A DNA stretch of 55,113 nucleotides from JAAZIN01 sp964441025 (GCA_964441025.1 CAYTXG010000013.1:1-55113), one strand, 5' to 3'; positions 7,474 through 19,932 are shown, numbered from the stretch's first letter. Numbers and translations: made by a program. Notes: generated by a model not told the origin, from the letters alone.

Positions 7474-8511
7474 CTAGGTATAAAGCTCTTCGAATATCCG
7501 CCGCAGGGCGGAGCTTTCACGCATCACGTTAAGCGAGATTGCAGCGTGCCCCTTTGTGTATCCATTGCCCACGATCATGGTGATATCCTTGCCCACCCCT
7601 TCCGCCCCCAGGGCGGCTGCCGTAAAACTGGTGGCCATGCTGAAAAAGTAAACCGTCCCGCCGTCGCGCGTGGCCAGTATTGATGAAAGCTCCGTATTGG
7701 GGATGTTCACGCAGTTTATCGTCACATCGGCCATCTCCCCGCCGGTAGCCTCCTTCACCTTTTCCATCACTTCAAGAGCATCGGTGGCGTCGGCCATGAT
7801 CACCCGGTCGCAGCTGCCGGTGGACTCAGCCCTCTGCTTGCTCTTTTCGCGGGGCGCAATACCGATGACCGTGCCCGTCACCCCGGCCCGCTTGCGCGCC
7901 TCATGCAGGCAAAGAAGGCCCGATTTGCCCCCTGCGCCGATGACTACAACCCTGTCCCCCGGCTTGACCAGCCTGGCGGTCTGGGCCGCAGCACCGGCAA
8001 CGTCAAGCACGGCAAGGGCCAGATTTTCCGGCAGGTCATCGGGAAGAACGGCATAGATGCCGCTTTCGAATAAAATGGCCTTCCCCTTGATCTCCACCCT
8101 GTCGCTTTCCCGGTAAATTTTCTTGATCCGATCAATTCTCAAAGGCGTCAGGGAAAGCGAGACCAGCGTGGCCAGGCGGTCGCCGACTTGAAGGTCGATT
8201 CTGCCAGCCAGCGCCGGGCCGATCTCCGCCACCCGGCCGATAAGCATACCGCCCGAACCGGTAACGGGATTGTGATGCTTGCCCCGGTCATCGACGATTT
8301 TCATCATGATTTCAGCGATGCGGGCGTCATCCTCCCCCGCCTCCTGCTTGATCTGGGTAAAGCTGGCCGAATCGATATTCAGCGCATCAACATCGATCAA
8401 AATCTCGTTGTCATAGAGCTCCATGGTGTTATCAATTTTCCATGCAGGCTGGGGCAACAGCCCCTTCGGTTCAAGCACCCTGTGGGTGCCGTACGGGCAT
8501 CCGCGGCGCAT
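7474..8511 (-). CDS. kdd: L-erythro-3,5-diaminohexanoate dehydrogenase
   Basis: Kdd oxidatively deaminates 3,5-diaminohexanoate to 3-keto-5-aminohexanoate with NAD(P)+, feeding Kce. The N-terminus (CPYGTHRVLEPKGLLPQPAW) and the block ILIDVDALNIDSASFTQI are typical. A medium-chain-dehydrogenase-like Rossmann domain follows, with VVVIGAGGKSGLLCLHEARK near residue 195. The ATG at 8511 is preferred because AAGGAGGT precedes it by 8 nt; the frame remains open to 8538. Length 345 residues. It heads the operon. No lysine aminomutases (kamA, kamDE), which make the substrate, lie within this window. Confidence 0.93.
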   Translation of the reverse strand: MRRGCPYGTHRVLEPKGLLPQPAWKIDNTMELYDNEILIDVDALNIDSASFTQIKQEAGEDDARIAEIMMKIVDDRGKHHNPVTGSGGMLIGRVAEIGPALAGRIDLQVGDRLATLVSLSLTPLRIDRIKKIYRESDRVEIKGKAILFESGIYAVLPDDLPENLALAVLDVAGAAAQTARLVKPGDRVVVIGAGGKSGLLCLHEARKRAGVTGTVIGIAPREKSKQRAESTGSCDRVIMADATDALEVMEKVKEATGGEMADVTINCVNIPNTELSSILATRDGGTVYFFSMATSFTAAALGAEGVGKDITMIVGNGYTKGHAAISLNVMRESSALRRIFEELYT

Positions 8512-8860
8512 TGCCATGACCTCCTTATAAAATATCAATCCGGTGCAGAAAGAGATAAAACATAAGCCGACCAGTTTGCCGCCGTCCGGAGGGAATAAAA
8601 AAAGATGTACATTTTTTCCCCTGTTTCCCCCTGAAACCCTTTACCCTTTTTGCTGAAGGTACTTGGCCCAAATGTCTAATTGCCAGAGTTGACAGACCCG
8701 GGACCCAGGCTGGAAAAGCCCGGCCGCCATAATCCGGTGACTGGGATAAGGGCAGTGAGGGCCTGCCCCGCCGGATATCTTTTTTTTTAGGGAGCAGGAC
8801 GAGCAAAATGGTGCTTGACAGCGCACCTCTGCAAAGCTATCAATAAGAGGTAGGGTTTGC
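8512..8860. other. 349-bp intergenic region between divergent kdd and mrfA
   Basis: I see no gene here. The right end holds a promoter for mrfA (8815-8843). The middle is pyrimidine- and purine-rich without a clear structure. The kdd operon promoter should also lie here, but no convincing match to it is visible. Confidence 0.55.
8815..8843 (+). promoter_or_regulatory. Probable promoter of mrfA-mrfB
   Basis: A perfect -35 TTGACA (8815-8820) is followed after 17 bp by TATCAA (8838-8843), a moderate -10. The predicted start is only about 10 nt before the GTG at 8861, so the 5' leader would be very short and might include just the ribosome binding site. If so, the alternative start ATG at 8915 becomes more plausible. 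Confidence 0.5.
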
Positions 8861-11182
8861 GTGGAAAATATCGAAATTAGTAACCAACAAGAAGGATTAA
8901 GGGCGGTCGAAAAAATGTCCTCTTTGGAAGAACTGCTCGCACAGTGGCGCGGCGATGCGGCGTTTATGCGCAACGTAACCAGGTGGGAAGAGCTGCCGGC
9001 CAGGAAAGGCGTATATGCCGACTTCCCCGACTACCTTGACCGGCGCCTCCGGGAGGCGCTGCTCCGGCGGGGGATCGAGCGACTTTACAGCCACCAGGCC
9101 GATGCACTCGAGGCCATTGATCGGGGGGAAAATGCCGTTGTCGTTACCCCCACCGCCTCGGGGAAAACTCTCTGCTACAATATCCCCGTGCTAAACGAGT
9201 TTATGAGGGAGGGGGAAAGCCGCGCCCTCTATCTCTTCCCCACAAAGGCACTCTCACAGGACCAGGTTGCCGAATTAAAGGCGCTGTCGGGCGAAATGCA
9301 GCTCAAGCCGCGCACCCATACTTACGACGGCGACACCGCGCCGGGCCTGCGCCAGGCTATCAGGCAGAGCGGCCACATTGTAGTCACGAACCCAGATATG
9401 CTTCATACAGGAATCCTGCCCCATCACACCAAATGGGTCAGGCTCTTTCAGAACTTGAAATTCATCGTCATTGACGAGATGCATCAGTACCGCGGCGTCT
9501 TCGGCAGCCATGTAGCCAATGTGATCCGCAGACTGAAGCGGATCTGCCGCTTTTACGGCAGTTCGCCCCTTTTTATTCTCTGCTCCGCCACCATCGCCAA
9601 CCCTGCCGAACTGGCTGAAGCACTTATCGAAGAGCCCGTTGCGCTCATCGATAAAGACGGTGCACCCGCTTCTGCAAAGCATTTTATCTTTTACAATCCT
9701 CCTGTTGTCGACAGGGATCTGGGCATCAGGCGCAGCGCTCTCCTGGAAACGCAGCGCCTGGCCGGTGAGCTGTACCGGAGCAAGGTGCAGACCATTGTCT
9801 TTACCCGCAGCCGCCTGGGGGTGGAGCTGCTGCTGACCTATTTGCAGCACGGCCGGAAAGAGATCCCGGGAGAAGACAGCGGCATCCGCGGCTACCGGGG
9901 CGGCTACCTGCCCCGGGAACGGCGTTCCATCGAAGCAGGGCTGCGCCGGGGGCTGGTGAAGACCGTGGTCAGCACCAGCGCTCTTGAACTGGGCATTGAT
10001 ATCGGAGAGCTGGAGGCCTGCATTATCAACGGTTATCCCGGTACCATCGCCAGCACCTGGCAGCAGGCCGGGCGCTCGGGGAGGCGCAGCGGCACTTCCC
10101 TGGGACTGCTCGTGGCAAACAGCTCCCCCCTGAATCAGTATATCATCAACAACCCCGACTATTTTTTTGGAGGTTCCGTGGAGCGGGCGCTGATCAATGC
10201 AGACAATCTGATCATCCTGACCAATCATGTTCGCTGCGCCTCCTTTGAACTGCCCTTTCAGAGCGGCGAAACCTTTGGCAAAACAGCTGTTGACGATATC
10301 CTGCAATTTCTCGCCGATGAAGGAACCCTGTACCGCTCGGGAGGGACATTTCACTGGATGGAGGATGCCTACCCGGCCGGGGAAATCTCGCTGCGCAGCG
10401 CCGCCCGCGAAAATGTGGTGATCATCGATGCAACGGCTGCCCGGCCGCAGGTTATTGGTGAAGTGGATCGTTTCAGCGCGCCCATGCTGGTCCATGAAGA
10501 GGCCGTCTATATCCACGGCGGCAGGCAGTACCAGGTGGAAAGGCTTGATTTCGCCGAAAAAAAAGCCTATGTCCGCGCAGTCCAGGTGAACTATTTTACC
10601 GATGCCAACCTTTCCGTTGACCTCAAGGTCCTCGATATATTCGCCCGCGAAGAAAACCGGGTCGCACGCTCCTGGGGCGAGGTGCGGATCAATGCTCTTG
10701 TCTCCATGTTCAAGAAAATCCGCTTCCACACGCATGAAAACCTGGGTACGGGTCCGGTAAATTTGCCGGAAACGGAGATGCATACCACCGCATTCTGGCT
10801 TGCCTTTCCGCCAGCCTCGTTGGAAGGTTTTTCACCGGCAGCGCTGGAAGCGGGGCTGCCGGGCCTGGCCAATCTGATCCCCCAGATCGCTTCGCTTTTT
10901 ATCCTGGGCGATCCCCGCGACCTGCGCGCCGTCAGCCAGGTCAGGGCACCCTTTACCGGCATGCCCACGCTCTACCTTTACGACAGCTACCCCGGCGGCG
11001 CGGGCTGCAGCGAGCATCTCTACCGGATCTACCGGGAAATCTGCCGCGCCGCCCATGCTGCCATCCTTAACTGCCGCTGCGCCGCGGGCTGTCCCTCCTG
11101 CGTGGGGGCGACGGAGCAAACCGGTGCGGAGGCTAAAAAATTTGCCCGCCGGCTGCTGGAGGTTGTTTTGGATGAGAGGTAA
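8861..11182 (+). CDS. mrfA: MrfA/YprA-type DNA helicase (superfamily 2, DUF1998)
   Basis: This is a 773-residue SF2 helicase closely matching Bacillus subtilis MrfA. MrfA works with MrfB in a UvrABC-independent excision route for mitomycin C lesions. The ATPase motifs are TPTASGKT (Walker A, residues 96-103), DEMH (motif II), SATIANP (III) and QQAGRSGRR (VI). The C-terminal DUF1998-type region ends in CRCAAGCPSC (Cys738, 740, 744, 747), the probable metal site of the family. The GTG at 8861 has AAGAGGTAGG upstream. The B. subtilis protein aligns from about Met19, so a shorter start at 8915 is possible. The last 11 bp overlap mrfB. Confidence 0.93.
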   Translation: MENIEISNQQEGLRAVEKMSSLEELLAQWRGDAAFMRNVTRWEELPARKGVYADFPDYLDRRLREALLRRGIERLYSHQADALEAIDRGENAVVVTPTASGKTLCYNIPVLNEFMREGESRALYLFPTKALSQDQVAELKALSGEMQLKPRTHTYDGDTAPGLRQAIRQSGHIVVTNPDMLHTGILPHHTKWVRLFQNLKFIVIDEMHQYRGVFGSHVANVIRRLKRICRFYGSSPLFILCSATIANPAELAEALIEEPVALIDKDGAPASAKHFIFYNPPVVDRDLGIRRSALLETQRLAGELYRSKVQTIVFTRSRLGVELLLTYLQHGRKEIPGEDSGIRGYRGGYLPRERRSIEAGLRRGLVKTVVSTSALELGIDIGELEACIINGYPGTIASTWQQAGRSGRRSGTSLGLLVANSSPLNQYIINNPDYFFGGSVERALINADNLIILTNHVRCASFELPFQSGETFGKTAVDDILQFLADEGTLYRSGGTFHWMEDAYPAGEISLRSAARENVVIIDATAARPQVIGEVDRFSAPMLVHEEAVYIHGGRQYQVERLDFAEKKAYVRAVQVNYFTDANLSVDLKVLDIFAREENRVARSWGEVRINALVSMFKKIRFHTHENLGTGPVNLPETEMHTTAFWLAFPPASLEGFSPAALEAGLPGLANLIPQIASLFILGDPRDLRAVSQVRAPFTGMPTLYLYDSYPGGAGCSEHLYRIYREICRAAHAAILNCRCAAGCPSCVGATEQTGAEAKKFARRLLEVVLDER

Positions 11183-12446
11183 ACTCCGCTCCCGCCTGTT
11201 GGCGATGCAGCGTTCCGGTGAGATCTCACCGGCCCGTCCGGTGAGGAAACCTCCCGAAAAAGAGCTTTCGGAAGAGAGCTTTCTCTTTCCCGGGGAGGAA
11301 AACCTGGAGCAGACCGGCTCCGGCCGCTGCTACCTGCGCGAACTCTCCTTCGCCCTTGATCAGCAACACGGCCGCTTCACCCTGGAAGAAGGGCTGGACT
11401 GCTGCGGCAGCAACCTGTCCCTGCCGGCGCGCGACAGCGGCCTCCCGGCAATGGAGCCCTCAAAATACCTTTTTCTTGATGTCGAAACCACGGGGCTTTC
11501 CGGGGGCACCGGCACCTGGATATTTTTGATCGGCCTGGGTTGGCTGGCCGGCGACACATTTCGCGTCCGCCAGTATTTTTTGCGCCATCCTGCCGAAGAA
11601 AAGGCTATGTTGAGTCATTTTACCGCTTTCGCCGCTTCATTCGGCGGGTTGATCACCTTCAATGGGAAAGCTTTCGACCTTCCTCTAATTCAGACCCGAC
11701 AGCTTTTGAGAAAAACAGAGCATCTGACGGCGCCGCGCGACCATCTTGATCTTCTTATCTGTGCGCGCAGCCTCTGGAGAGAACGATTCCCCTCGCGCAG
11801 GCTCAACTTTCTTGAAGAATCGCTTCTCGGATTTCAGCGGCGCGATGATATTACCGGCGAGCAAATCCCCGCCGTCTACTTTAATTACCTCCGGCGCGGT
11901 GAAACCGCGCTCCTGAAAAAGGTATTTGAGCATAATGTGTACGACATTCTCTCCATGGCCGTGCTGCTGGGGCGCGTAGCCTCCACCGCTGCTGCCGAAG
12001 AACCGGAGCATCCCGCAGAATCCTATGCCCTGGGCAGGCTTTACCACGAGGCGGGGCGTGCTGAGAAAGCGAAGTCCTATTACCGGCAGGCCGCAGCGCA
12101 GGAAGCAGGTGCGCTGGGAGAGGCGGCGCTATCCCAGCTGGGGCGGCTGTACAAAAAAGAGGGAAATTGGCCGGAGGCGGTCAACCTGTGGCGGAAACTG
12201 GCCCGGCCGGAGGGCAGATGTCTGGATGCCTATCTAGAACTGGCCAAGTTTTATGAGCACCGGGCTCGCGATTATGTGACAGCTCTCGACTGGAGCAGGC
12301 GAGCCCTTGCCGAAGCGCACGATCAGGGCAGCCTCCCTTTCAGCAGCCCCTGCCACCCTGCAGCACTGCGGCACAGAATCAACCGGTTGAATGTGAAAAT
12401 CGAGCGGAGGAATGCGTCTCCGGGAGCAGAGCCTGTCGAAAAGTGA
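11172..12446 (+). CDS. mrfB: MrfB/YprB-type DEDDh exonuclease
   Basis: MrfB is a metal-dependent exonuclease that acts after MrfA in repair of mitomycin-type damage. The RNase H-like domain shows FLDVETTGL (catalytic Asp103 and Glu105), FNGKAFDLPLIQTR and HNVYDILSM, making up the DEDDh set. The C-terminal 120 residues form tetratricopeptide-like helices (AESYALGRLYHEAGRAEKAK and similar), as in the B. subtilis protein. The ATG at 11172 overlaps the end of mrfA by 11 bp and has GGAGG 9 nt upstream. The frame is open further upstream to 11055, but that part is mrfA in another frame. Length 424 residues. Confidence 0.92.
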   Translation: MRGKLRSRLLAMQRSGEISPARPVRKPPEKELSEESFLFPGEENLEQTGSGRCYLRELSFALDQQHGRFTLEEGLDCCGSNLSLPARDSGLPAMEPSKYLFLDVETTGLSGGTGTWIFLIGLGWLAGDTFRVRQYFLRHPAEEKAMLSHFTAFAASFGGLITFNGKAFDLPLIQTRQLLRKTEHLTAPRDHLDLLICARSLWRERFPSRRLNFLEESLLGFQRRDDITGEQIPAVYFNYLRRGETALLKKVFEHNVYDILSMAVLLGRVASTAAAEEPEHPAESYALGRLYHEAGRAEKAKSYYRQAAAQEAGALGEAALSQLGRLYKKEGNWPEAVNLWRKLARPEGRCLDAYLELAKFYEHRARDYVTALDWSRRALAEAHDQGSLPFSSPCHPAALRHRINRLNVKIERRNASPGAEPVEK

Positions 12447-12462
12447 ACCCTTCACGATCCGG

Positions 12463-13605
12463 CTAAAGAAGGAGATCGATGATCCAACTATTTTCAGGGG
12501 GACAGCCGGCGACAAAATTTTTGCGGGCGCCGCGCCGGTGGGCGCAGTTGCCTACGAAAAGCGGCTTTCCGGAAAAATCCCTCTCCGGTGTGGGTCCGGT
12601 AACAATAGTCCTGCCTTCCAGGGCAGAGAGCGCACCTCGCGCTTTCAACTCCACAAGCATGGAAATAACGGTGTTGCGGCAACCGCTGCAGGTGCCTCTG
12701 CCCATACAGAGACTGCCCGGATCAATCTCCTGCAGGATCTCGGATTCAGAACTGCGCTTGAACCTTCGCCTCACCGACTCCCAGGGCAGGCCGGCGATTT
12801 CGATTTCGCCTATATCGGCAATCCCCAGCCCCATCTCCGCAGCCAGAGATGTTACCGGCACCTCATCGGGGCTGTAGCCCATTATCAATCCAGCCACCGT
12901 GTCAAGGGCCACCATGTCCCTGCCGGCGATAATCAGATCCATTTCCACCGGATCGCCGTAAACGGGGCCTACGCCCTCCTGCCCGTAAATCCCGTCCAGG
13001 ATGGTCAAAGAGGGTTTAAAAAAGGCGGCAATCTCCGGAATGCCGCGGAAAAGGGCCCTCCGATGCATCTTTTTTTTGGAGTAATCGGCAAGGAGCCCTT
13101 TCAAATTCTTCATGCTCAGAGTCACCTCAGTCTGATCATGCGTCTTCATAACGGGCAGATTGATCAGCACATCGGCCTCCAGGGCGGGCTGAAAGACTCT
13201 CATGTGCGGCAGCACAGCGGCAGCATGGTTTTTTATCCGCACAACTCTCTCCTTTTTTAGATCAAGAACAGAATAACCTTCCTGGCGCAGCTCATCATAA
13301 CCCATGAATGTGATCACAGCCTCTGTGTCGGAGCCCATCCCTGCCGAATCGCCAATTACAGGAGCAGCGCCCCTTTCCAGGACCATCTCCGCCACCGCCC
13401 GGCAGAGCTGGGGGTGGGTTACCGCTCCACTCTCCCTGGTATGGGGGATCTCCACCAGGTTGGGCTTCAAAAACACCGTCGCCCCGGGCCGGACCTGTTC
13501 CGGCAAACCGCCGGCCAGGGTTACCGCCCTGCGCACCGCGTCGGCGATATCCCCCCTGCCCGGATGCGGCGGGGTGCGCACTATGCTGATCAAAGGCCTG
13601 GACAC
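12463..13605 (-). CDS. DUF362 domain protein
   Basis: This 380-residue protein carries the DUF362 blocks FLKPNLVEIPHTRESGAVTH, VIGDSAGMGSDTEAV, LINLPVMKTHDQTEVTLSMK and AGRDMVALDTVAG. These are typical of a family found mainly in anaerobes, often fused to ferredoxin domains; its biochemical role is unsettled. Here the C-terminus has a lone Cys cluster (CMGRGTCSGC) and no full ferredoxin domain. The GTG at 13605 follows GGGAGGGTGG at good spacing; the frame is open to 13677 but without a better start. It is convergent with mrfB, with only 16 nt between the stop codons and no clear terminator. Confidence 0.85.
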   Translation of the reverse strand: MSRPLISIVRTPPHPGRGDIADAVRRAVTLAGGLPEQVRPGATVFLKPNLVEIPHTRESGAVTHPQLCRAVAEMVLERGAAPVIGDSAGMGSDTEAVITFMGYDELRQEGYSVLDLKKERVVRIKNHAAAVLPHMRVFQPALEADVLINLPVMKTHDQTEVTLSMKNLKGLLADYSKKKMHRRALFRGIPEIAAFFKPSLTILDGIYGQEGVGPVYGDPVEMDLIIAGRDMVALDTVAGLIMGYSPDEVPVTSLAAEMGLGIADIGEIEIAGLPWESVRRRFKRSSESEILQEIDPGSLCMGRGTCSGCRNTVISMLVELKARGALSALEGRTIVTGPTPERDFSGKPLFVGNCAHRRGARKNFVAGCPPENSWIIDLLL

Positions 13606-13638
13606 TGTCCCGCCACCCTCCCTGAATTTCTTTTCCCT

Positions 13639-13647
13639 ATTATAGCA
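13639..13647 (-). promoter_or_regulatory. Extended -10 promoter of the DUF362 gene
   Basis: On the minus strand TGCTATAAT gives a perfect -10 with a TGn extension, about 34 nt upstream of the GTG at 13605. No good -35 is evident. Confidence 0.5.
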
Positions 13648-13736
13648 AATATTTTTCCTGCGCATCCCTGTACACACTGTATGATAACCGGAGCCCGTGA
13701 AAAACTAAGGGCAAATATAATCAAACGAGGTGTTCA

Positions 13737-14693
13737 ATGTTGAAGCGGATCATTTCACTGGCGGCTTTATGCCTCTTTACTTATATTATCACTGCCGCCC
13801 TTTTTCCGGGCTTTCAGAAAGAGAGCTTGCCGTCTCCCGAAGAACCTGAAAGTTTTCCTGCCCGTCCTGTAGGAAGATATTTTCATCTCATCGAAAGAAA
13901 GGGATCTTTTTCTAAAGGGCCTGATCTATCCATCCGCGTAAAGGAGGCGGAAACCGGCTCAGATGACGGACATCCGGAGAGGGAAGGGGCCGGGACAGAT
14001 CAGGCAGTGCCGGCGGATGTCAAGGATAAAAAGGTACCGGCAAGCCCGCCCCCAAATCAAGATAAAGTTCTGCCCGGTCCGGCGCCCGGGAAGGAGAAAA
14101 ACTGCATTCACTTTCTTCTAATCGGCCGCTGTTGGGATGAGCCTGCGGCAAAGGTGCTGATGATGGTCACACTGGTCCCTGGACAATGCGCCAGGATCAC
14201 CGCCCTTGATCCGGCTGCAAAAATTGAAAATGAAAATATAAGCCGTCCCATTGGCGAGCTGCTGGAGCAACGCGGCGGCCGCGACAGGTTGTACCCGGCG
14301 GTAACATCCTTGACAGGTTTGACCCCGCAGTTTTATATAGATCTGAACCTGAAGGGCTTTGTGGAAATGATCGACTTGCTTCAAAAGAGAGACCGGGACG
14401 GCAGCCCCTCCAGGGAGGGCGCGGTGTCCCCGTCTGAATGGCCTTTTGACGGAAATGAGATGCTGCAGCTGCTGGGTAATGCCGGAGCGCCGGCGGAAGC
14501 AAAGGAGAAAGCGCTGGTGCAGCTCCTGCTTGCCGCCTGTGAGATCCAGTTTACCCCGCTGGGTTTGAAACTGCTCTGGATGGGCTATCACAACCTGAAA
14601 ACCGATCTGAGCCTGGATGATCTGCTGGAAATCAGAAAGGTAACCCAGGGAATCGCCCCGACGGATGTAAGCCTCATTGAGGCCGTTCCATAA
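13737..14693 (+). CDS. Membrane-anchored, degenerate LCP-like protein
   Basis: This 318-residue protein has one N-terminal membrane anchor (residues 4-24), a low-complexity Pro/Glu/Lys linker to about 120, and a domain resembling LytR-CpsA-Psr proteins. Likeness to LCP is seen in FLLIGRCWDEPAAKVLMMVT and in FYIDLNLKGFVEMIDLL, which matches the 'Y...n..gf...id.lGG' block. The residues that normally bind pyrophosphate, the Asp and Arg of the 'SDTMM' and 'IPRD' blocks, are not present. It is therefore probably not an active cell-wall ligase. The ATG at 13737 follows ACGAGGTG. Alternatively it is an unrelated anchored protein. Confidence 0.6.
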   Translation: MLKRIISLAALCLFTYIITAALFPGFQKESLPSPEEPESFPARPVGRYFHLIERKGSFSKGPDLSIRVKEAETGSDDGHPEREGAGTDQAVPADVKDKKVPASPPPNQDKVLPGPAPGKEKNCIHFLLIGRCWDEPAAKVLMMVTLVPGQCARITALDPAAKIENENISRPIGELLEQRGGRDRLYPAVTSLTGLTPQFYIDLNLKGFVEMIDLLQKRDRDGSPSREGAVSPSEWPFDGNEMLQLLGNAGAPAEAKEKALVQLLLAACEIQFTPLGLKLLWMGYHNLKTDLSLDDLLEIRKVTQGIAPTDVSLIEAVP

Positions 14694-14756
14694 AGCTGCG
14701 GCAGCCGGAGCGCGATTTATTTGCAATCTTATCAATACACGTTGCGGCTGCTGTAG

Positions 14757-14762
14757 TATAAT
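14757..14762 (+). promoter_or_regulatory. Possible -10 element upstream of gdhA
   Basis: A perfect TATAAT lies 86 nt before the TTG start of glutamate dehydrogenase. No convincing -35 is found at normal spacing, so this is tentative. Confidence 0.35.
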
Positions 14763-14847
14763 ATTTTAAGAATCGGCTGCCCGGGCGGCTTTGACCCCGG
14801 GATTCAGATCATGGAATAATCTAACCTTTTACAAAGGAGGACTTTCT

Positions 14848-16119
14848 TTGGACAATATCGATAAGGGATGCGCATTGGCGGAGGATCCTTTTGCCGCGGC
14901 CTTGAACTGGATTGAAAAATCTGTAGAGCAGCTGGGCCTTTCCAGGGTCGTCTATGAACAGCTGAAATCCATGGCTGTTTTTGCCGAGGCCGCCATACCC
15001 GTGAAGATGGATGATGGAAATATAAATATTTTTACCGGGTACCGCGCCCAGCACAACAATGCTCTGGGTCCCTTCAAGGGTGGAATCCGCTTTCATCCCC
15101 AGGCGGATCCTGAAAAGGTTAAGGCTCTCGCTGTTCTGATGACGCTGAAATGCTCCCTTATAGGGCTGCCTTTCGGCGGAGCCAAGGGCGCTGTCATTTG
15201 CGATCCACTTAAACTCTCCCCGGGGGAGAAAGAGAGAATCAGCCGCGGCTATGTCCGGGCACTGGCGCCGTTGCTTGGACCGCAGAACGATATTCCCGGA
15301 CCTGACGTGGGCACCGATGCCCTGGTCATGGGCTGGATGGCAGATGAATACAGCAGTCTTGCGGGAAAAAGCTGTTTGAACATGAGTACGGGCAAACCGC
15401 TGGAACTGGGGGGCTCCCTGGGCCGCATAGAGGCCACTTCACTGGGCGCAGTCTGCACCGCCAGGGAGGCTGCCCGGGTGATGGGAAAACCGCTGGAAAA
15501 TCTGCGAGTTGCCGTGCAGGGGTGCGGCAATGTCGGCAGCGGCGCCATAAAGCTTTTCCATGAGGAGAACTGCACAGTAGTCGCTGTGGGCGATATCAGC
15601 GGGGCAATTTATAGCTCCGGAGGCCTTGACGTCCCCGCCCTCCTGGACCATGTCCGGGAAACAGGGTTTGTCAAGGGCTTCGCCGGCGCTGAAGCGATTT
15701 CAAACAGCGACCTGCTTTGCGCTGACTGCGACATGCTCATGCCCGCCGCCCTGGAAAATCAGGTTAACGCTGCGAATGCCCGCTCCATCAAAGCGGCTAT
15801 TGTTGTTGAAGCGGCCAACGGACCTACCACCATGGAGGGAGGAGAAATTCTCAAGGAGAGAGGAATCCTGCTGGTCCCCGATATCCTGGCCAACAGCGGC
15901 GGGGTAACCGTTTCATACTTTGAATGGGTGCAAAACAATGAAGGATTTTACTGGGATATCCATACCATCAACAGCCGCCTTGAAAAGATGATGGTGCAAA
16001 CATTTCAGTCTGTTTACAGTTTTGCCGTCGAAAAATGCGGCGGAGATTTGCGGCGGGCAGCCTATTGCTACGCCGTCCGGCGAATTGCCGAAGCAATACG
16101 CTGCAGGGGCCGCCTTTAG
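14848..16119 (+). CDS. gdhA: Glutamate dehydrogenase
   Basis: The enzyme interconverts L-glutamate and 2-oxoglutarate plus ammonia with NAD(P). The catalytic blocks are intact: GPFKGGIRFHP, LKCSLIGLPFGGAKGAV with the active-site Lys, and PGPDVGTDALVMGWM. The Rossmann domain follows with VAVQGCGNVGSGA, then EAANGPTT and DILANSGGVTVSYFEWVQN. The length of 423 residues is that of the small hexameric type. I chose the TTG at 14848 because AAAGGAGG lies 7 nt upstream; the open frame to 14791 has no ribosome binding site. Next to nifJ it suits amino-acid fermentation, although nitrogen assimilation is also possible. Confidence 0.95.
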   Translation: MDNIDKGCALAEDPFAAALNWIEKSVEQLGLSRVVYEQLKSMAVFAEAAIPVKMDDGNINIFTGYRAQHNNALGPFKGGIRFHPQADPEKVKALAVLMTLKCSLIGLPFGGAKGAVICDPLKLSPGEKERISRGYVRALAPLLGPQNDIPGPDVGTDALVMGWMADEYSSLAGKSCLNMSTGKPLELGGSLGRIEATSLGAVCTAREAARVMGKPLENLRVAVQGCGNVGSGAIKLFHEENCTVVAVGDISGAIYSSGGLDVPALLDHVRETGFVKGFAGAEAISNSDLLCADCDMLMPAALENQVNAANARSIKAAIVVEAANGPTTMEGGEILKERGILLVPDILANSGGVTVSYFEWVQNNEGFYWDIHTINSRLEKMMVQTFQSVYSFAVEKCGGDLRRAAYCYAVRRIAEAIRCRGRL

Positions 16120-16255
16120 ACCCGCGCCGGAGGCAGCTTCCAAATACCACAGCCGGTTGACAGAGGCGCCGGGCACTGCTGTCAATTTGCAAAATATAAA
16201 ATTTCTTATCACCGCTGCTGTACCAGCCGGTTGAAATGTAGCTGCGTTCATAGTA

Positions 16256-16277
16256 AGATATATTTCGGGATATATCT
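16256..16277. repeat. Perfect inverted repeat upstream of nifJ, possible operator
   Basis: AGATATAT (16256-16263) and ATATATCT (16270-16277) form a perfect 8-bp inverted repeat around TTCGGG, 43 nt before the nifJ start. The size suits a dimeric repressor site or a small leader hairpin. No regulator can be named. Confidence 0.45.
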
Positions 16278-16320
16278 ATCTACAAAGTTCAAGACAGATT
16301 GCCTAACTGGAGGAATGAAA

Positions 16321-19848
<3,528 letters not shown>

Positions 19849-19882
19849 GGCTCCAGCAGAGGCCCGCTGAAACAGTTAAAAG

Positions 19883-19912
19883 GGAGCAACTTTATAAGCT
19901 GCTCCTTTTTTA
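19883..19912 (+). terminator. Intrinsic terminator of nifJ
   Basis: GGAGCAACTT pairs with AAGCTGCTCC (one mismatch) and is followed directly by a run of six T. It lies 35 nt after the nifJ stop codon. Confidence 0.85.
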
Positions 19913-19932
19913 TCTTGCAGCGCCGCCCAGGC

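Noticed and set aside
9275..10783. 502-codon open frame antisense to mrfA
   Set aside because: It lies wholly within a helicase with full motif conservation, lacks a ribosome binding site and shows no familiar domain; long antisense frames are expected in GC-rich coding DNA.
12412..13260. 282-codon plus-strand frame across the mrfB end and DUF362
   Set aside because: It overlaps the DUF362 coding region, which has conserved blocks, in the opposite direction; the predicted protein matches nothing I recognise.
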